From an uncultured Massilia sp. (GTDB lineage: Bacteria; Pseudomonadota; Gammaproteobacteria; Burkholderiales; Burkholderiaceae), in contig CAMPHU010000122.1 of NCBI GenBank assembly GCA_946886065.1, positions 1-13,615 of the forward strand: 13,615 nucleotides of DNA, given 5' to 3'. Within the stretch, counting starts at the first letter, position 1; every line of letters begins with the position of its first letter. The notes under the pieces were generated by a model, which ran no database searches, had not been told where the DNA came from, and worked only from the letters and a program-made list of their open reading frames with translations. A program made the position numbers and the translations under genes. Of the stretch, positions 6,930 to 13,615 are shown piece after piece.

Positions 6930-7754
6930 TTACTTGTAAATGACTTCGAAGGTGTATGCCAGGTCGACCACGGTGTCCGCCGGAATGCCCTTCGGTTGCG
7001 GATAGCGCTTCAGGGCGCGCTCGGCCAGCGCTCTGACCGCGTTTTCGATGCTGAGCTTGATTTCCTTGCTGTCGCGGTCGCGCTTCCAGTTACCGTTGAT
7101 GATGCCGACCATCGCGAATTCGCGCGACTCGCTATTCTGGAGTTCGATGCGCGGCACCCCGGGCAGGAAGCGCAGGTGCATTTCGCCGCCCATGGCGTAT
7201 GCGGCCGCCATGTCCGGATAGCGCAGTTCGGAGGAGATGGTCGAGACCACGCCGGCGGCGTAGGTGCAGTAGGCGAGCCGCGCGGGCGTCCAGGCGGACA
7301 GCGCGGCGACGAAGCGGTCGGGATCGTTGGCGGCGTCCTTGCCGACACCGCATTGCGCGACATTGAAGGCCTCGCCTTTCCAGGCCCACCACAGCGCGGC
7401 GGCCGCGTCCGGGCCGTTGGCGGGATCGGCATAGCCTGCCGCCAGGCGCTCGGCGCTTCTCCGCATCCCGGCCGCATGGGCCTGGGTGTAGAAGCCCACG
7501 GCGCGCGACCAGTCGCGGCGCACGCAGATGCCGTGGTCGTACATGGTCCCGGCCATCAGCATCACTTCGCGGTACTCCTGCTTCAGGCCGTACTTGAGCC
7601 AATCCACCGCCTCGGCGCAGTCGCGCTCCTCGACCTTGAGGGTGATGTTGGTGACGACGCTCTCGCCCGGCGTCTCGATCACCCTTGCCGCTACCGGCAG
7701 GGACAGCAGGGATAACAGCAGGGGAAGGACGGAGCGGGCAGGACGAATGGGCAT
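6930..7754 (-). CDS. Secreted Sel1-like protein, tandem paralogue 2 (possible TonB C-terminal-like domain)
   Basis: This 274-residue exported protein has no assigned function. A signal peptide covers about residues 1-23 (RPARSVLPLLLSLLSLPVAA). Residues 43-125 resemble Sel1/TPR-type helical repeats (AVDWLKYGL, AGTMYDHGICVRRDWSRAVGFY, AERLAAGYADPANGPDAAAALWW). The C-terminal third, about 178-274 (LRYPDMA, LRFLPGVPRIE, ALKRYPQPKGIP, YTFEV), has a strand-helix-strand pattern distantly like TonB C-terminal domains. That reading is tentative. Exactly four cysteines (C46, C77, C135, C163) occur, all conserved in the neighbouring paralogue, suggesting two periplasmic disulfides. Ungapped identity to the paralogue is about 65% (178/274 by hand count). 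A 6-bp hairpin (6915-6931) overlaps the stop. The gene is 96 bp downstream of its paralogue and 67 bp upstream of the flavoprotein gene. No strong Shine-Dalgarno is visible. Confidence 0.8.
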   Translation of the reverse strand: MPIRPARSVLPLLLSLLSLPVAARVIETPGESVVTNITLKVEERDCAEAVDWLKYGLKQEYREVMLMAGTMYDHGICVRRDWSRAVGFYTQAHAAGMRRSAERLAAGYADPANGPDAAAALWWAWKGEAFNVAQCGVGKDAANDPDRFVAALSAWTPARLAYCTYAAGVVSTISSELRYPDMAAAYAMGGEMHLRFLPGVPRIELQNSESREFAMVGIINGNWKRDRDSKEIKLSIENAVRALAERALKRYPQPKGIPADTVVDLAYTFEVIYK

Positions 7755-7789
7755 GGCGTATTCAGGTGCTATATGGATTTCCAGGCCGG

Positions 7790-7841
7790 CACTCTAACAG
7801 CTTGTTGCGCCTGCTTTCTCACACATCATCACGGCGGCTCA
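7790..7841 (-). repeat. 52-bp leader repeat, copy C
   Basis: This copy lies before the downstream paralogue, 36 bp from its ATG (element start to ATG 87 bp). It matches copy B at 45 of 52 positions and copy A at 35 of 52 by hand alignment without gaps. The half nearest the upstream gene, 7816-7841, is identical to 8736-8761 over 26 bp. Confidence 0.85.
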
Positions 7842-7850
7842 GCTCCCGCC

Positions 7851-8675
7851 TTACTTGTGGACGATCTCGAACGTGTATTTCATGTCGGCCCAGGCGTTCG
7901 CCGGGATACCCTGCGGCTGCGGATAGCGCTTCAGGGCGCGGTCGGTGACCTGCTTGATCGCTTTCTCGATGCTTTTGGCGACCCCCTTGGTGCTGCGGTC
8001 GCGCAGCGCGTCGCCATCGACGAAGCCGAGCACCGCATACTCGCGCGCTTCGCCCTTCTGCATCTCGATGCGCGGCACGGCCGGGAGGAAATGCAGGGTG
8101 AAGTCGCCGCCCAGGGCGAAGTCGACCGCCAGGTCCGGGTAACGCAACTCGGACGAGATGGTCGACATCACCCCGGTCACGTAGTTGCAATAGGCGAGAT
8201 GCTGGGGGCTCCAGCTGGACAGGACGGCGACGAAACGGTCGGGATCGTCCGCCGCCTCCTTGGCGACGACGCAGCCCGAACCCTGGAACGAGCGGCCTTT
8301 CAGGCCCCACCACAGCGCCGCGGCCATGTCGGGACCGTTGGCGGGATCGGCATAGCCGGCGGCCAGGCGCTCCGCCCCTTCCGGCAGGCCAGCGGCATAC
8401 GCCTTCGAGTAGAAGCCGACGGCGCGCGACCAGTCGCGGCGCACGCAGAGGCCGAGATCGTACATGGTGCCGGCCAGCAGTTCCACCTCGCGGTATTCCG
8501 CCTTCAGGCCGTCCTTGAGCCAGTCCACCGCCCCGGCGCAGTCGCCGGCCTTGATACGCAGGGTGATGCTGCCGACGGCGCTCTCGCCCGGGGTGTCGAT
8601 CACCCCTGCGGATACGGAAAGGGACAACAGGGACAGCAGCAAGGGAAGGACGGCGCGGGCAGGACGAATGAACAT
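7851..8675 (-). CDS. Secreted Sel1-like protein, tandem paralogue 1 (possible TonB C-terminal-like domain)
   Basis: This exported protein, also 274 residues, is the upstream member of the tandem pair. The signal peptide is RPARAVLPLLLSLLSLSVSA, with cleavage likely near residue 23. It has the same architecture as its neighbour: helical Sel1-like segment at about 43-125 (AGTMYDLGLCVRRDWSRAVG, AERLAAGYADPANGPD), then a C-terminal domain with LRYPDLA, LHFLPAVPRIE, ALKRYPQPQGIP and YTFEI. All four cysteines (C46, C77, C135, C163) are kept. The most conserved blocks are 101-116 and 170-180. The most divergent is 131-140 (7 of 10 differ). The alignment needs no gaps, so both copies have evolved under frame constraint. 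It starts 152 bp after the priA stop, and copies A and B of the 52-bp repeat fill most of that gap. A secretin/TonB-like, assembly or chaperone role would be guesswork. Confidence 0.8.
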   Translation of the reverse strand: MFIRPARAVLPLLLSLLSLSVSAGVIDTPGESAVGSITLRIKAGDCAGAVDWLKDGLKAEYREVELLAGTMYDLGLCVRRDWSRAVGFYSKAYAAGLPEGAERLAAGYADPANGPDMAAALWWGLKGRSFQGSGCVVAKEAADDPDRFVAVLSSWSPQHLAYCNYVTGVMSTISSELRYPDLAVDFALGGDFTLHFLPAVPRIEMQKGEAREYAVLGFVDGDALRDRSTKGVAKSIEKAIKQVTDRALKRYPQPQGIPANAWADMKYTFEIVHK

Positions 8676-8709
8676 GGAATTTCCGGGTAACGTAGGTATA
8701 TCAGCCCTG

Positions 8710-8761
8710 CACTCTAGCAGCTCGCGGCGCCCGGATTCTCACACATCATCACGGCGGCTCA
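8710..8761 (-). repeat. 52-bp leader repeat, copy B
   Basis: This copy lies before the upstream paralogue, 34 bp from its ATG (element start to ATG 86 bp). The spacing to copy C (920 bp) equals the gene-to-gene offset (921 bp) within one base, so leader and gene were duplicated as one unit. Confidence 0.85.
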
Positions 8762-8778
8762 TCCAGGTCGAAACCGGC

Positions 8779-8830
8779 CACTCCGGCAGCTTGCCGCGTC
8801 CGAATTCTCACCGATCGCAACAAAGGCTCA
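8779..8830 (-). repeat. 52-bp leader repeat, copy A, starting at the priA stop
   Basis: This is a third, more diverged copy with 38 of 52 positions matching copy B. On the minus strand its first three bases, TGA, are the priA stop codon. It lies 69 bp upstream of copy B and has no gene of its own between it and copy B. Confidence 0.7.
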
Positions 8831-10846
8831 AATATCGAGCGGATCGACCTCGAGCGACCACTTGACCCGCGGCTTCATGGCGCGCAGCAGCTCCACCCAT
8901 TCGCGCAGGAAGGCCTGCAGCGCGGGCCGCGAGCTCGACTCCACCAGCAGCTGGGCGCGGTCGACGTTGTGCACCCGCGTCATGGTCATCGGGATCGGAT
9001 CGTTGATCAGGATGGTCTCGGACGGCAGGCAGTCGCGCGCCTGCTCCAGGAAGGCGATGGCAGTGGCCAGCTCGCGCGCCTCGGCGCGCAGCAGCGCCTG
9101 GTACATGAAGGGCGGCAGGCCGGCTTCGCGGCGCTCGGCCAGCTGGCCGCCGGCGAAGCGCTCGTAGTCGTGGCGCACCAGCGCGCCGTACAGCGGATGG
9201 CTGGCGTAGCGGGTCTGCACCAGCACGTCCGAGGGCGCGCCCCCTGCCCGGCCGGCCCGGCCCGCCACCTGCATCAGCTGGGCGAACAGGCGCTCGGCCG
9301 CGCGGTAGTCCTGCGAGAACAGCGCGGTGTCCGGGTTCAGGATGCCGACCAGGGTCAGGTTCTTGAAGTCGTGGCCCTTGGCGACCATCTGGGTACCGAT
9401 CAGGATGTCGACTTCGCCGCGGTGCACGGTGTCGAAGGCCTCCTGGGCGCTGCCCTTGCGGCGCGTGGAATCGGCGTCGATGCGCAGCACCCGCGCCTCG
9501 GGGAACATGGCCTGCAGGCCCTCCTCGATGCGCTGGGTGCCGCGCCCGAGCGGCTGCAGGTCGACGTTGCCGCAAGTGGGGCAATGGCGCGGGATGCGCA
9601 GCTCCAGGCTGCAGTGGTGGCAGCGCAGGCGGTGCTCCAGCTTGTGCAGCACCATGAAGGAGGTGCAGCGGGTGCAGTTGCTGATCCAGCCGCAGGCGTC
9701 GCAGGAGATCACGGGCGCATAGCCGCGCCGGTTCAGGAACAGCAGCGATTGCTCGCCACGCTCCAGGCGTGCGCGCAGGGCCGCCAGCAGGTCGCCGGTC
9801 AGGCCGTCGCGCGGGCGGTCGCGCTCCAGGTCGACCAGGCGCACGCGCGGCAGCACGGCGTCGCGCACGGCGCGCTCGCGCAGCTCCAGCCTTTTGTACC
9901 GGCCCGACTGGGCGTGGTGCCAGGTTTCCAGCGAAGGCGTGGCCGAGCCCAGCACGATGGGGATATCCAGCTGGCGCGCGCGCCACACGGCCAGGTCGCG
10001 CGCCGAATAGCGCAAGCCTTCCTGCTGCTTGTAGGAGGGGTCGTGCTCCTCGTCGATCACGATCAGCTTGAGGTTCGGCAGCGAGGCCAGGATCGCCAGC
10101 CGGGTGCCGAGCACGATGCGCGCATGGCCCTGGTGCGCTGCCAGCCAGTGCAGCATGCGCTCGCCTTCCGACAGGCTGCTGTGCAGGGTGGCCAGCATGG
10201 CGCCGGGGAAGCGCGCGCGGATATTCCCTTCCAGCTGGGGCGTCAGGTTGATCTCGGGGACCAGGATCAGGATCTGGGCCTGCGGGTCGCGCGCCAGCAC
10301 CTGGGCGCAGGCCTGCAAATAGACCTCGGTCTTGCCGCTCCCCGTCACCCCCCACAGCAGCAGCGGCGCAAAGCCCTGCGCCTGGCCGATCGCGGCGGCG
10401 GCCTCCTGCTGGGCGGGATTCAGCACCGGCATGTTGGCGGCGGCCACATCCTGGGCCGTATCGAGCTTGGCCAGCTTTTTCAGCGCGCGGTCCAGGGCCA
10501 CGGTCTTTGGCACGCGCAGGTTCTTGGGCAGCCCGGGCAGGGCCACCTCGCCGACCGGGCGCTGGTAGTAATCGGCGGCGAAGCGCGCCAGGGCGATCCA
10601 GCGCTCCGGCAGCGGCGAAAGCTGGCTGCGCACCGCCAGCGCATCCTTGAGCTTTTCCGGCGGCACATCGGTCTCGCGCTTGACGCCCACGATCAGGCCC
10701 ACCACCTCGCGCCGCGCGAAAGGCACCAGCACAAGCTGGCCGACCGCCGGCTCGGCTTGCCCTTCTTCCGCCTGGGAAACCCAGCGGTAATCGAAGCTGC
10801 TGTTGAGCGGCGTGTCGAGCACGACTTCAAGTATGCAATCTGGCAA
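8828..10846 (-). CDS. priA: Primosomal protein N' (replication restart helicase PriA)
   Basis: PriA recognises abandoned replication forks and starts reloading of DnaB; it is a superfamily 2 3'-5' helicase. The protein has 672 residues if the TTG at 10846 is the start. The N-terminal 3'BD domain (LDTPLNSSFDYRW, 10-22) is followed by Walker A GVTGSGKT 166-173, DEEH 265-268, and SATPSLETWH at 301-310. Eight cysteines bind two zincs (C382, C385, C391, C394, C409, C412, C422, C425). Motif V is GTQMVAKGHDF 484-494 and motif VI QVAGRAGRAG 526-535. The TTG is the first possible start after an in-frame TAA near 10909; no ATG or GTG occurs between, and AGGG lies 6 nt before it. The next option, GTG at codon 9, would trim the family's first strand. 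Upstream is the low-GC gap with DnaA-box-like sites. Downstream, copy A of the 52-bp repeat begins at the stop. Confidence 0.95.
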   Translation of the reverse strand: MPDCILEVVLDTPLNSSFDYRWVSQAEEGQAEPAVGQLVLVPFARREVVGLIVGVKRETDVPPEKLKDALAVRSQLSPLPERWIALARFAADYYQRPVGEVALPGLPKNLRVPKTVALDRALKKLAKLDTAQDVAAANMPVLNPAQQEAAAAIGQAQGFAPLLLWGVTGSGKTEVYLQACAQVLARDPQAQILILVPEINLTPQLEGNIRARFPGAMLATLHSSLSEGERMLHWLAAHQGHARIVLGTRLAILASLPNLKLIVIDEEHDPSYKQQEGLRYSARDLAVWRARQLDIPIVLGSATPSLETWHHAQSGRYKRLELRERAVRDAVLPRVRLVDLERDRPRDGLTGDLLAALRARLERGEQSLLFLNRRGYAPVISCDACGWISNCTRCTSFMVLHKLEHRLRCHHCSLELRIPRHCPTCGNVDLQPLGRGTQRIEEGLQAMFPEARVLRIDADSTRRKGSAQEAFDTVHRGEVDILIGTQMVAKGHDFKNLTLVGILNPDTALFSQDYRAAERLFAQLMQVAGRAGRAGGAPSDVLVQTRYASHPLYGALVRHDYERFAGGQLAERREAGLPPFMYQALLRAEARELATAIAFLEQARDCLPSETILINDPIPMTMTRVHNVDRAQLLVESSSRPALQAFLREWVELLRAMKPRVKWSLEVDPLDI

Positions 10847-11382
10847 GTGGGACCCTGTGCAAAACTGTGGAAAACTTTGTGAATAGCGTGGGGCTTGACC
10901 CCGTTAAAGGTTTACGTTAGATCAAGCTTAAACTGAAAATTCCTCTAGTCAATTCTATTTTTCTTTTTGTTTTCAAGCACTTACACGGATGCCCACAGAC
11001 CTATTAACAAGCTGGGCTGGAATGGCGTTGTTGTGCATAAGTAGGGGTGTCTTGGTGGAAAACTCGCTGCATTGCATCAAAAACTTCACGCGTTACTTGA
11101 AGTTCGGCGCTAAGTCACGGTAAACGAAGCACTTTTCCCAACATTTCCAGCTCCTGTGAATAACTTTGTGAACAATGGCCTGAAATGGTCCGAATTCTCT
11201 GGGACAAGCTTGTGGCTCGAAGGGAACGACATCGCCTACTCATGCAAAAAACGCTTATAAATCATCGATTTACGCTTTTACAGGCGATGCCGAGATGTCC
11301 ACAGGAATTTTTGCCCGGTTTTACGAAGTTGTGAACAAGTGAGACTTTGCGCTGGAATACCTTGCAGGTATCCCGTCCTGCG
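10847..11382. other. 536-bp low-GC intergenic gap with DnaA-box-like cluster
   Basis: No credible gene is seen in this gap between hemE and priA, both minus strand. It is visibly AT-richer than its surroundings, with a T-rich run at 10954-10975. Nine 9-mers match the DnaA-box consensus TGTGGATAA with at most two mismatches. One-mismatch sites are 10866-10874, 11032-11040 and 11155-11163. Two-mismatch sites are 10856-10864, 10878-10886, 11054-11062, 11167-11175, 11330-11338 and, in reverse orientation, 11295-11303. Two pairs repeat as a 21-bp module (10866-10886 and 11155-11175, 17/21 identical, sharing AACTTTGTGAA). A minus-strand TTGACT (10952-10947) could be a priA -35, but no good -10 follows. 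An AT-rich hairpin (11258-11272) followed on the minus strand by six Ts (11251-11246) could end hemE transcription weakly. Confidence 0.6.
11354..11374 (-). terminator. Hairpin downstream of hemE
   Basis: GGAATACC (11354-11361) and GGTATCCC (11367-11374) form a stem of five pairs, one mismatch and two more pairs around the 5-nt loop TTGCA. It begins 9 bp after the hemE stop. No U-run follows on the minus strand, so a terminator role is only plausible by position. Confidence 0.35.
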
Positions 11383-12468
11383 TCAAGCGGCGGCGCGTTG
11401 CTTGCGGCTGAAGCTGTGCACAGCCTCGACCATGGCGCTGACCGATTCCGGCGGCGTGAACTGCGAAATGCCGTGGCCCAGGTTGAACACGTGGCCATGG
11501 CCGGCTGCCGGCGTGCCATAGGCGCTCAGCGAGCGCTCCACCTCGGCGCGGATCTGCTCCGGCGCGGCGAACAGGATGGCCGGGTCGAGGTTGCCCTGCA
11601 GCGCCACGCGGTCGCCCACCAGGGCGCGGGCGCGGCCCAGGTTGACGGTCCAGTCCAGGCCCAGCGCGTCCGCGCCGATGTCGGCCATCTCGTCCAGCCA
11701 CAGGCCGCCGCCCTTGGTGAACACGATCGCCGGGATGCGCACGCCATCCTTTTCGCGCTGCAGCTGGCTCACCACCTGCTGCATGTAGCGCAGCGAGAAT
11801 TCCTGATAGGCGCCGTCGGCCAGGGCGCCGCCCCAGGAATCGAAGATCATCACGGCCTGGGCGCCGGCGTCGATCTGGGCGTTCAGGTACTGGGCCACGG
11901 CGCGTGCGTTCACGTCCAGGATGCGGTGCATCAGGTCCGGGCGCGCGTACAGCATCTTCTTAATGGTATGGAATTCGCGCGAACCGCCGCCTTCGACCAT
12001 GTAGCAGGCCAGGGTCCAGGGGCTGCCGGAGAAGCCGATCAGCGGCACGCGGCCATTCAGGGCGCCGCGGATCTGGGTCACGGCCTTGAACACGTAGTCG
12101 AGCGATGCCATGTCCGGCACTTCCAGCGCCATCACCTGCTCTTCGCTGCGCAGCGGGCGCTCGAACCTGGGGCCTTCGCCGTCGGCGAAGTACAGCCCCA
12201 GGCCCATCGCGTCCGGCACCGTCAGGATGTCCGAGAACAGGATCGAGGCGTCCAGCGGATAGCGGTCGATCGGCTGCAGCGTGACTTCGGTGGCGAAATC
12301 CGGATTCTTGGCCAGGCCCAGGAAGGAACCGGCCTGCTGCCGCGTGGCGCGGTATTCCGGCAGGTAGCGGCCTGCCTGGCGCATCAGCCACACCGGGGTG
12401 TAGTCGGTCGGCTGGCGCAGCAGCGCACGCAGGAAGGTGTCGTTCTGGAGCGGGGCAAATTGGGGCAT
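11383..12468 (-). CDS. hemE: Uroporphyrinogen decarboxylase
   Basis: HemE removes the four acetate carboxyls of uroporphyrinogen III to give coproporphyrinogen III in haem synthesis; it is a cytoplasmic homodimer without cofactor. The protein has 361 residues, against 354 in E. coli. Signature 1, [15 protein letters not shown], is at 25-39, including the substrate-carboxylate arginines R30 and R34. Other sites are the catalytic aspartate D80 in ILFSDIL, signature 2 [16 protein letters not shown] at 145-160 with Y156, and H332 in NLGHGI. The reading frame is open to 12540, but I chose the ATG at 12468 because the family begins at about [20 protein letters not shown] and the upstream 24 codons show no homology. 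The Shine-Dalgarno is weak. hemE is divergent from the S9 peptidase gene, with 92 bp between starts; a minus-strand GATAAT at 12505-12500 could be its -10. Downstream lies the 536-bp gap before priA. Confidence 0.96.
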   Translation of the reverse strand: MPQFAPLQNDTFLRALLRQPTDYTPVWLMRQAGRYLPEYRATRQQAGSFLGLAKNPDFATEVTLQPIDRYPLDASILFSDILTVPDAMGLGLYFADGEGPRFERPLRSEEQVMALEVPDMASLDYVFKAVTQIRGALNGRVPLIGFSGSPWTLACYMVEGGGSREFHTIKKMLYARPDLMHRILDVNARAVAQYLNAQIDAGAQAVMIFDSWGGALADGAYQEFSLRYMQQVVSQLQREKDGVRIPAIVFTKGGGLWLDEMADIGADALGLDWTVNLGRARALVGDRVALQGNLDPAILFAAPEQIRAEVERSLSAYGTPAAGHGHVFNLGHGISQFTPPESVSAMVEAVHSFSRKQRAAA

Positions 12469-12500
12469 GACAGGCAATCCGGATCGAAGGGAAACGCCTA

Positions 12501-12530
12501 TTATCGCATCCTTGGGCAGACACTTATAAT
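12501..12530 (+). promoter_or_regulatory. Candidate promoter of the S9 peptidase gene
   Basis: A perfect -10 TATAAT lies at 12525-12530. The best -35-like hexamer is TTATCG (12501-12506, 3/6) at 18 nt spacing. Transcription from about 12537 would give a short leader of about 24 nt. The region overlaps the hemE GATAAT (minus, 12505-12500), so the two divergent promoters would share or compete for RNA polymerase. Confidence 0.5.
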
Positions 12531-12560
12531 GCGAATCCACCCCACCCGAAGGACTCCGCC

Positions 12561-13615
12561 ATGACCGTTGCCACCAGCAAACAAACCGCGCCCTGCGGCG
12601 CCTGGATCTCGCCGATCACGGCGGCAGTCGTCGCCGCCGGCGCCACCCCGCTGTCCCAGCTGGCCCTCGACGGCGGCAGCGTCTACTGGCTGGAAGGCCG
12701 CGCCAGCGAAGCCGGGCGCTCGACCCTGATGGGCGGGCAAGGCACCGCCAGGGCCGAGCTCACGCCCCTGCCCTTCAATGTGCGCAGCCGCGTGCACGAA
12801 TACGGCGGCGGCGCCTATGCGGTGGCGGGGGGCCAGGTGTTCTTCTCGCACCATGGCGACAACCGGCTCTACCGCGTGGGCGCCGATGGCCAGCCGGCGG
12901 CCGTCACGGCGGAGGGCGAGCGCCGTTACGCCGACTTCGTCGTCGACGCGCCGCGCCAGCGCCTGGTCGGCATCCGCGAAGACCATTCCACAGGCAGCCA
13001 CTACCCAGACAACACGGTATGCGCGGTCGGCTTCGACGGCAGCGAAACGGTACTCGTGGACGGCAACGACTTCTACGCCGCGCCGCGCCTGTCGCCCGAC
13101 GGCGCCCAGCTGGCCTGGCTGTGCTGGGACCATCCGCGCATGCCCTGGGAAGGCACCGAACTGTGGCTGGCCGACGTGGCCGCCGACGGCAGCCTGGTGA
13201 ACGGCCGCCTGATCGCGGGCGGCGCCCAGGAATCGGTCTGCCAGCCGGAATGGTCGCCGGACGGCGTGCTGCACTTCGTCTCCGACCGCAGCGGCTGGTG
13301 GAACCTGTACCGCTACGAGCACGGCGTGGTGCATCCGCTGTGCCCGCGCGAAGCGGAATTCGGCGGCCCGCAATGGACCTTCGGCGGCTCGCTGTACGGC
13401 TTCTCCTCGCCGGACGAGATCGTGTGCACCTATATCGAGGCGGGTGTCAGCCGCCTGGCGCGGCTGGCGCTGCGCGGCGGCGAGCTCGCGCCCATCGCCA
13501 CCCCTTACCAGGAGATCCGCGAGCTGCGCGTCGAAGGCTCCATGGTGGCGCTGCTGGGCGGTGCGCCCACCGTCGCGCTGGAACTGGCCTGCATCGACCT
13601 GTCGACCAATCAGTG
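12561..13615 (+). CDS. S9 family (prolyl oligopeptidase/acylaminoacyl peptidase-type) serine peptidase, N-terminal part
   Basis: This reading frame stays open from the ATG at 12561 to the window end (351 codons plus two bases), so the gene is truncated on the right. The visible part is the N-terminal beta-propeller that gates substrate access in S9 peptidases. Propeller motifs include [12 protein letters not shown] (77-88), [20 protein letters not shown] (175-194) with [12 protein letters not shown] following, [20 protein letters not shown] (229-248) followed by LYRY, and [12 protein letters not shown] (270-281). Families of this type are usually about 620-660 residues, so roughly half is missing, including the Ser-Asp-His hydrolase domain; whether it is catalytically intact cannot be seen here. 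No signal peptide precedes it ([15 protein letters not shown]), so it is probably cytoplasmic and trims peptides. AAGGA lies 7 nt before the ATG. It has the promoter-like TATAAT described above and is divergent from hemE. Confidence 0.88.
   Translation, partial: MTVATSKQTAPCGAWISPITAAVVAAGATPLSQLALDGGSVYWLEGRASEAGRSTLMGGQGTARAELTPLPFNVRSRVHEYGGGAYAVAGGQVFFSHHGDNRLYRVGADGQPAAVTAEGERRYADFVVDAPRQRLVGIREDHSTGSHYPDNTVCAVGFDGSETVLVDGNDFYAAPRLSPDGAQLAWLCWDHPRMPWEGTELWLADVAADGSLVNGRLIAGGAQESVCQPEWSPDGVLHFVSDRSGWWNLYRYEHGVVHPLCPREAEFGGPQWTFGGSLYGFSSPDEIVCTYIEAGVSRLARLALRGGELAPIATPYQEIRELRVEGSMVALLGGAPTVALELACIDLSTNQ

Noticed and set aside
5528..6943. Long plus-strand frame antisense to the flavoprotein gene
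   Set aside because: Same shadow pattern; the minus-strand frame has all family motifs.
8969..10882. A 637-codon plus-strand frame antisense to priA
   Set aside because: It mirrors priA codons, has no recognisable domain and its composition is shadow-like; priA motifs on the other strand are complete.
11056..11071. A sigma54-like GG-N10-GC element on the plus strand
   Set aside because: Only the invariant GG and TGC agree; the CAC part is missing and there is no plus-strand gene for about 1.5 kb downstream.
11262..11519. Small 85-codon minus-strand frame at the end of hemE
   Set aside because: It overlaps hemE in another frame for much of its length, with no Shine-Dalgarno or homology pattern; the part beyond hemE is low-GC non-coding sequence.
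12501..13373. A 290-codon minus-strand frame opposite the S9 peptidase gene
   Set aside because: The plus-strand frame has propeller motifs, a Shine-Dalgarno and a promoter-like site; the minus frame overlaps the hemE promoter region and has no recognisable domain.

Overview
This is a GC-rich, densely coding stretch of a chromosome that looks betaproteobacterial. Oxalobacteraceae of the Massilia/Telluria type is the best guess. The reasons are a SlyX ending in PPHY, a metzincin with DUF4214 repeats of the kind common in Massilia, and Rep, PriA and HemE proteins of betaproteobacterial type. No rRNA, tRNA, insertion sequence or CRISPR array was seen.

Layout, left to right. Positions 1-202 (minus) hold slyX, complete except for its stop codon. 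Next (minus) is a 720-residue secreted-type M10 zinc protease with Ig-like, RTX-like and DUF4214 modules. It has its own promoter-like region and a tandem 12-bp repeat in its leader. Then come rep (minus), the replicative accessory helicase, and a divergently transcribed DUF1857/AtaL-like SRPBCC protein (plus). The plus-strand gene converges on a dihydrolipoyl-dehydrogenase-type flavoprotein (minus) across a bulged stem-loop. Further on are two tandem paralogues (minus) of 274 residues each, secreted and with four conserved cysteines. They are preceded by priA (minus, TTG start), then a 536-bp low-GC gap rich in DnaA-box-like 9-mers, then hemE (minus). At the right edge a divergent S9-family serine peptidase (plus) runs off the window.

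How the genes fit together. Most of the window is housekeeping: replication restart and fork progression (rep, priA), haem synthesis (hemE) and redox (the flavoprotein). Accessory parts are the M10 protease and the duplicated secreted pair. rep and priA both act at stalled forks but are about 4 kb apart, with unrelated genes between, so they are not an operon.

The most interesting non-coding signals are four. (1) The hemE-priA gap has paired DnaA-box-like sites repeated as a 21-bp module. (2) A 52-bp element occurs three times around the duplicated secreted genes, one copy beginning exactly at the priA stop codon. (3) A nested perfect stem-loop abuts the slyX ribosome-binding site. (4) The protease has a leader repeat and a palindrome inside its promoter. 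The protease itself has leucine where metzincins carry the Met-turn methionine. I did not find a clearly novel multi-gene system.
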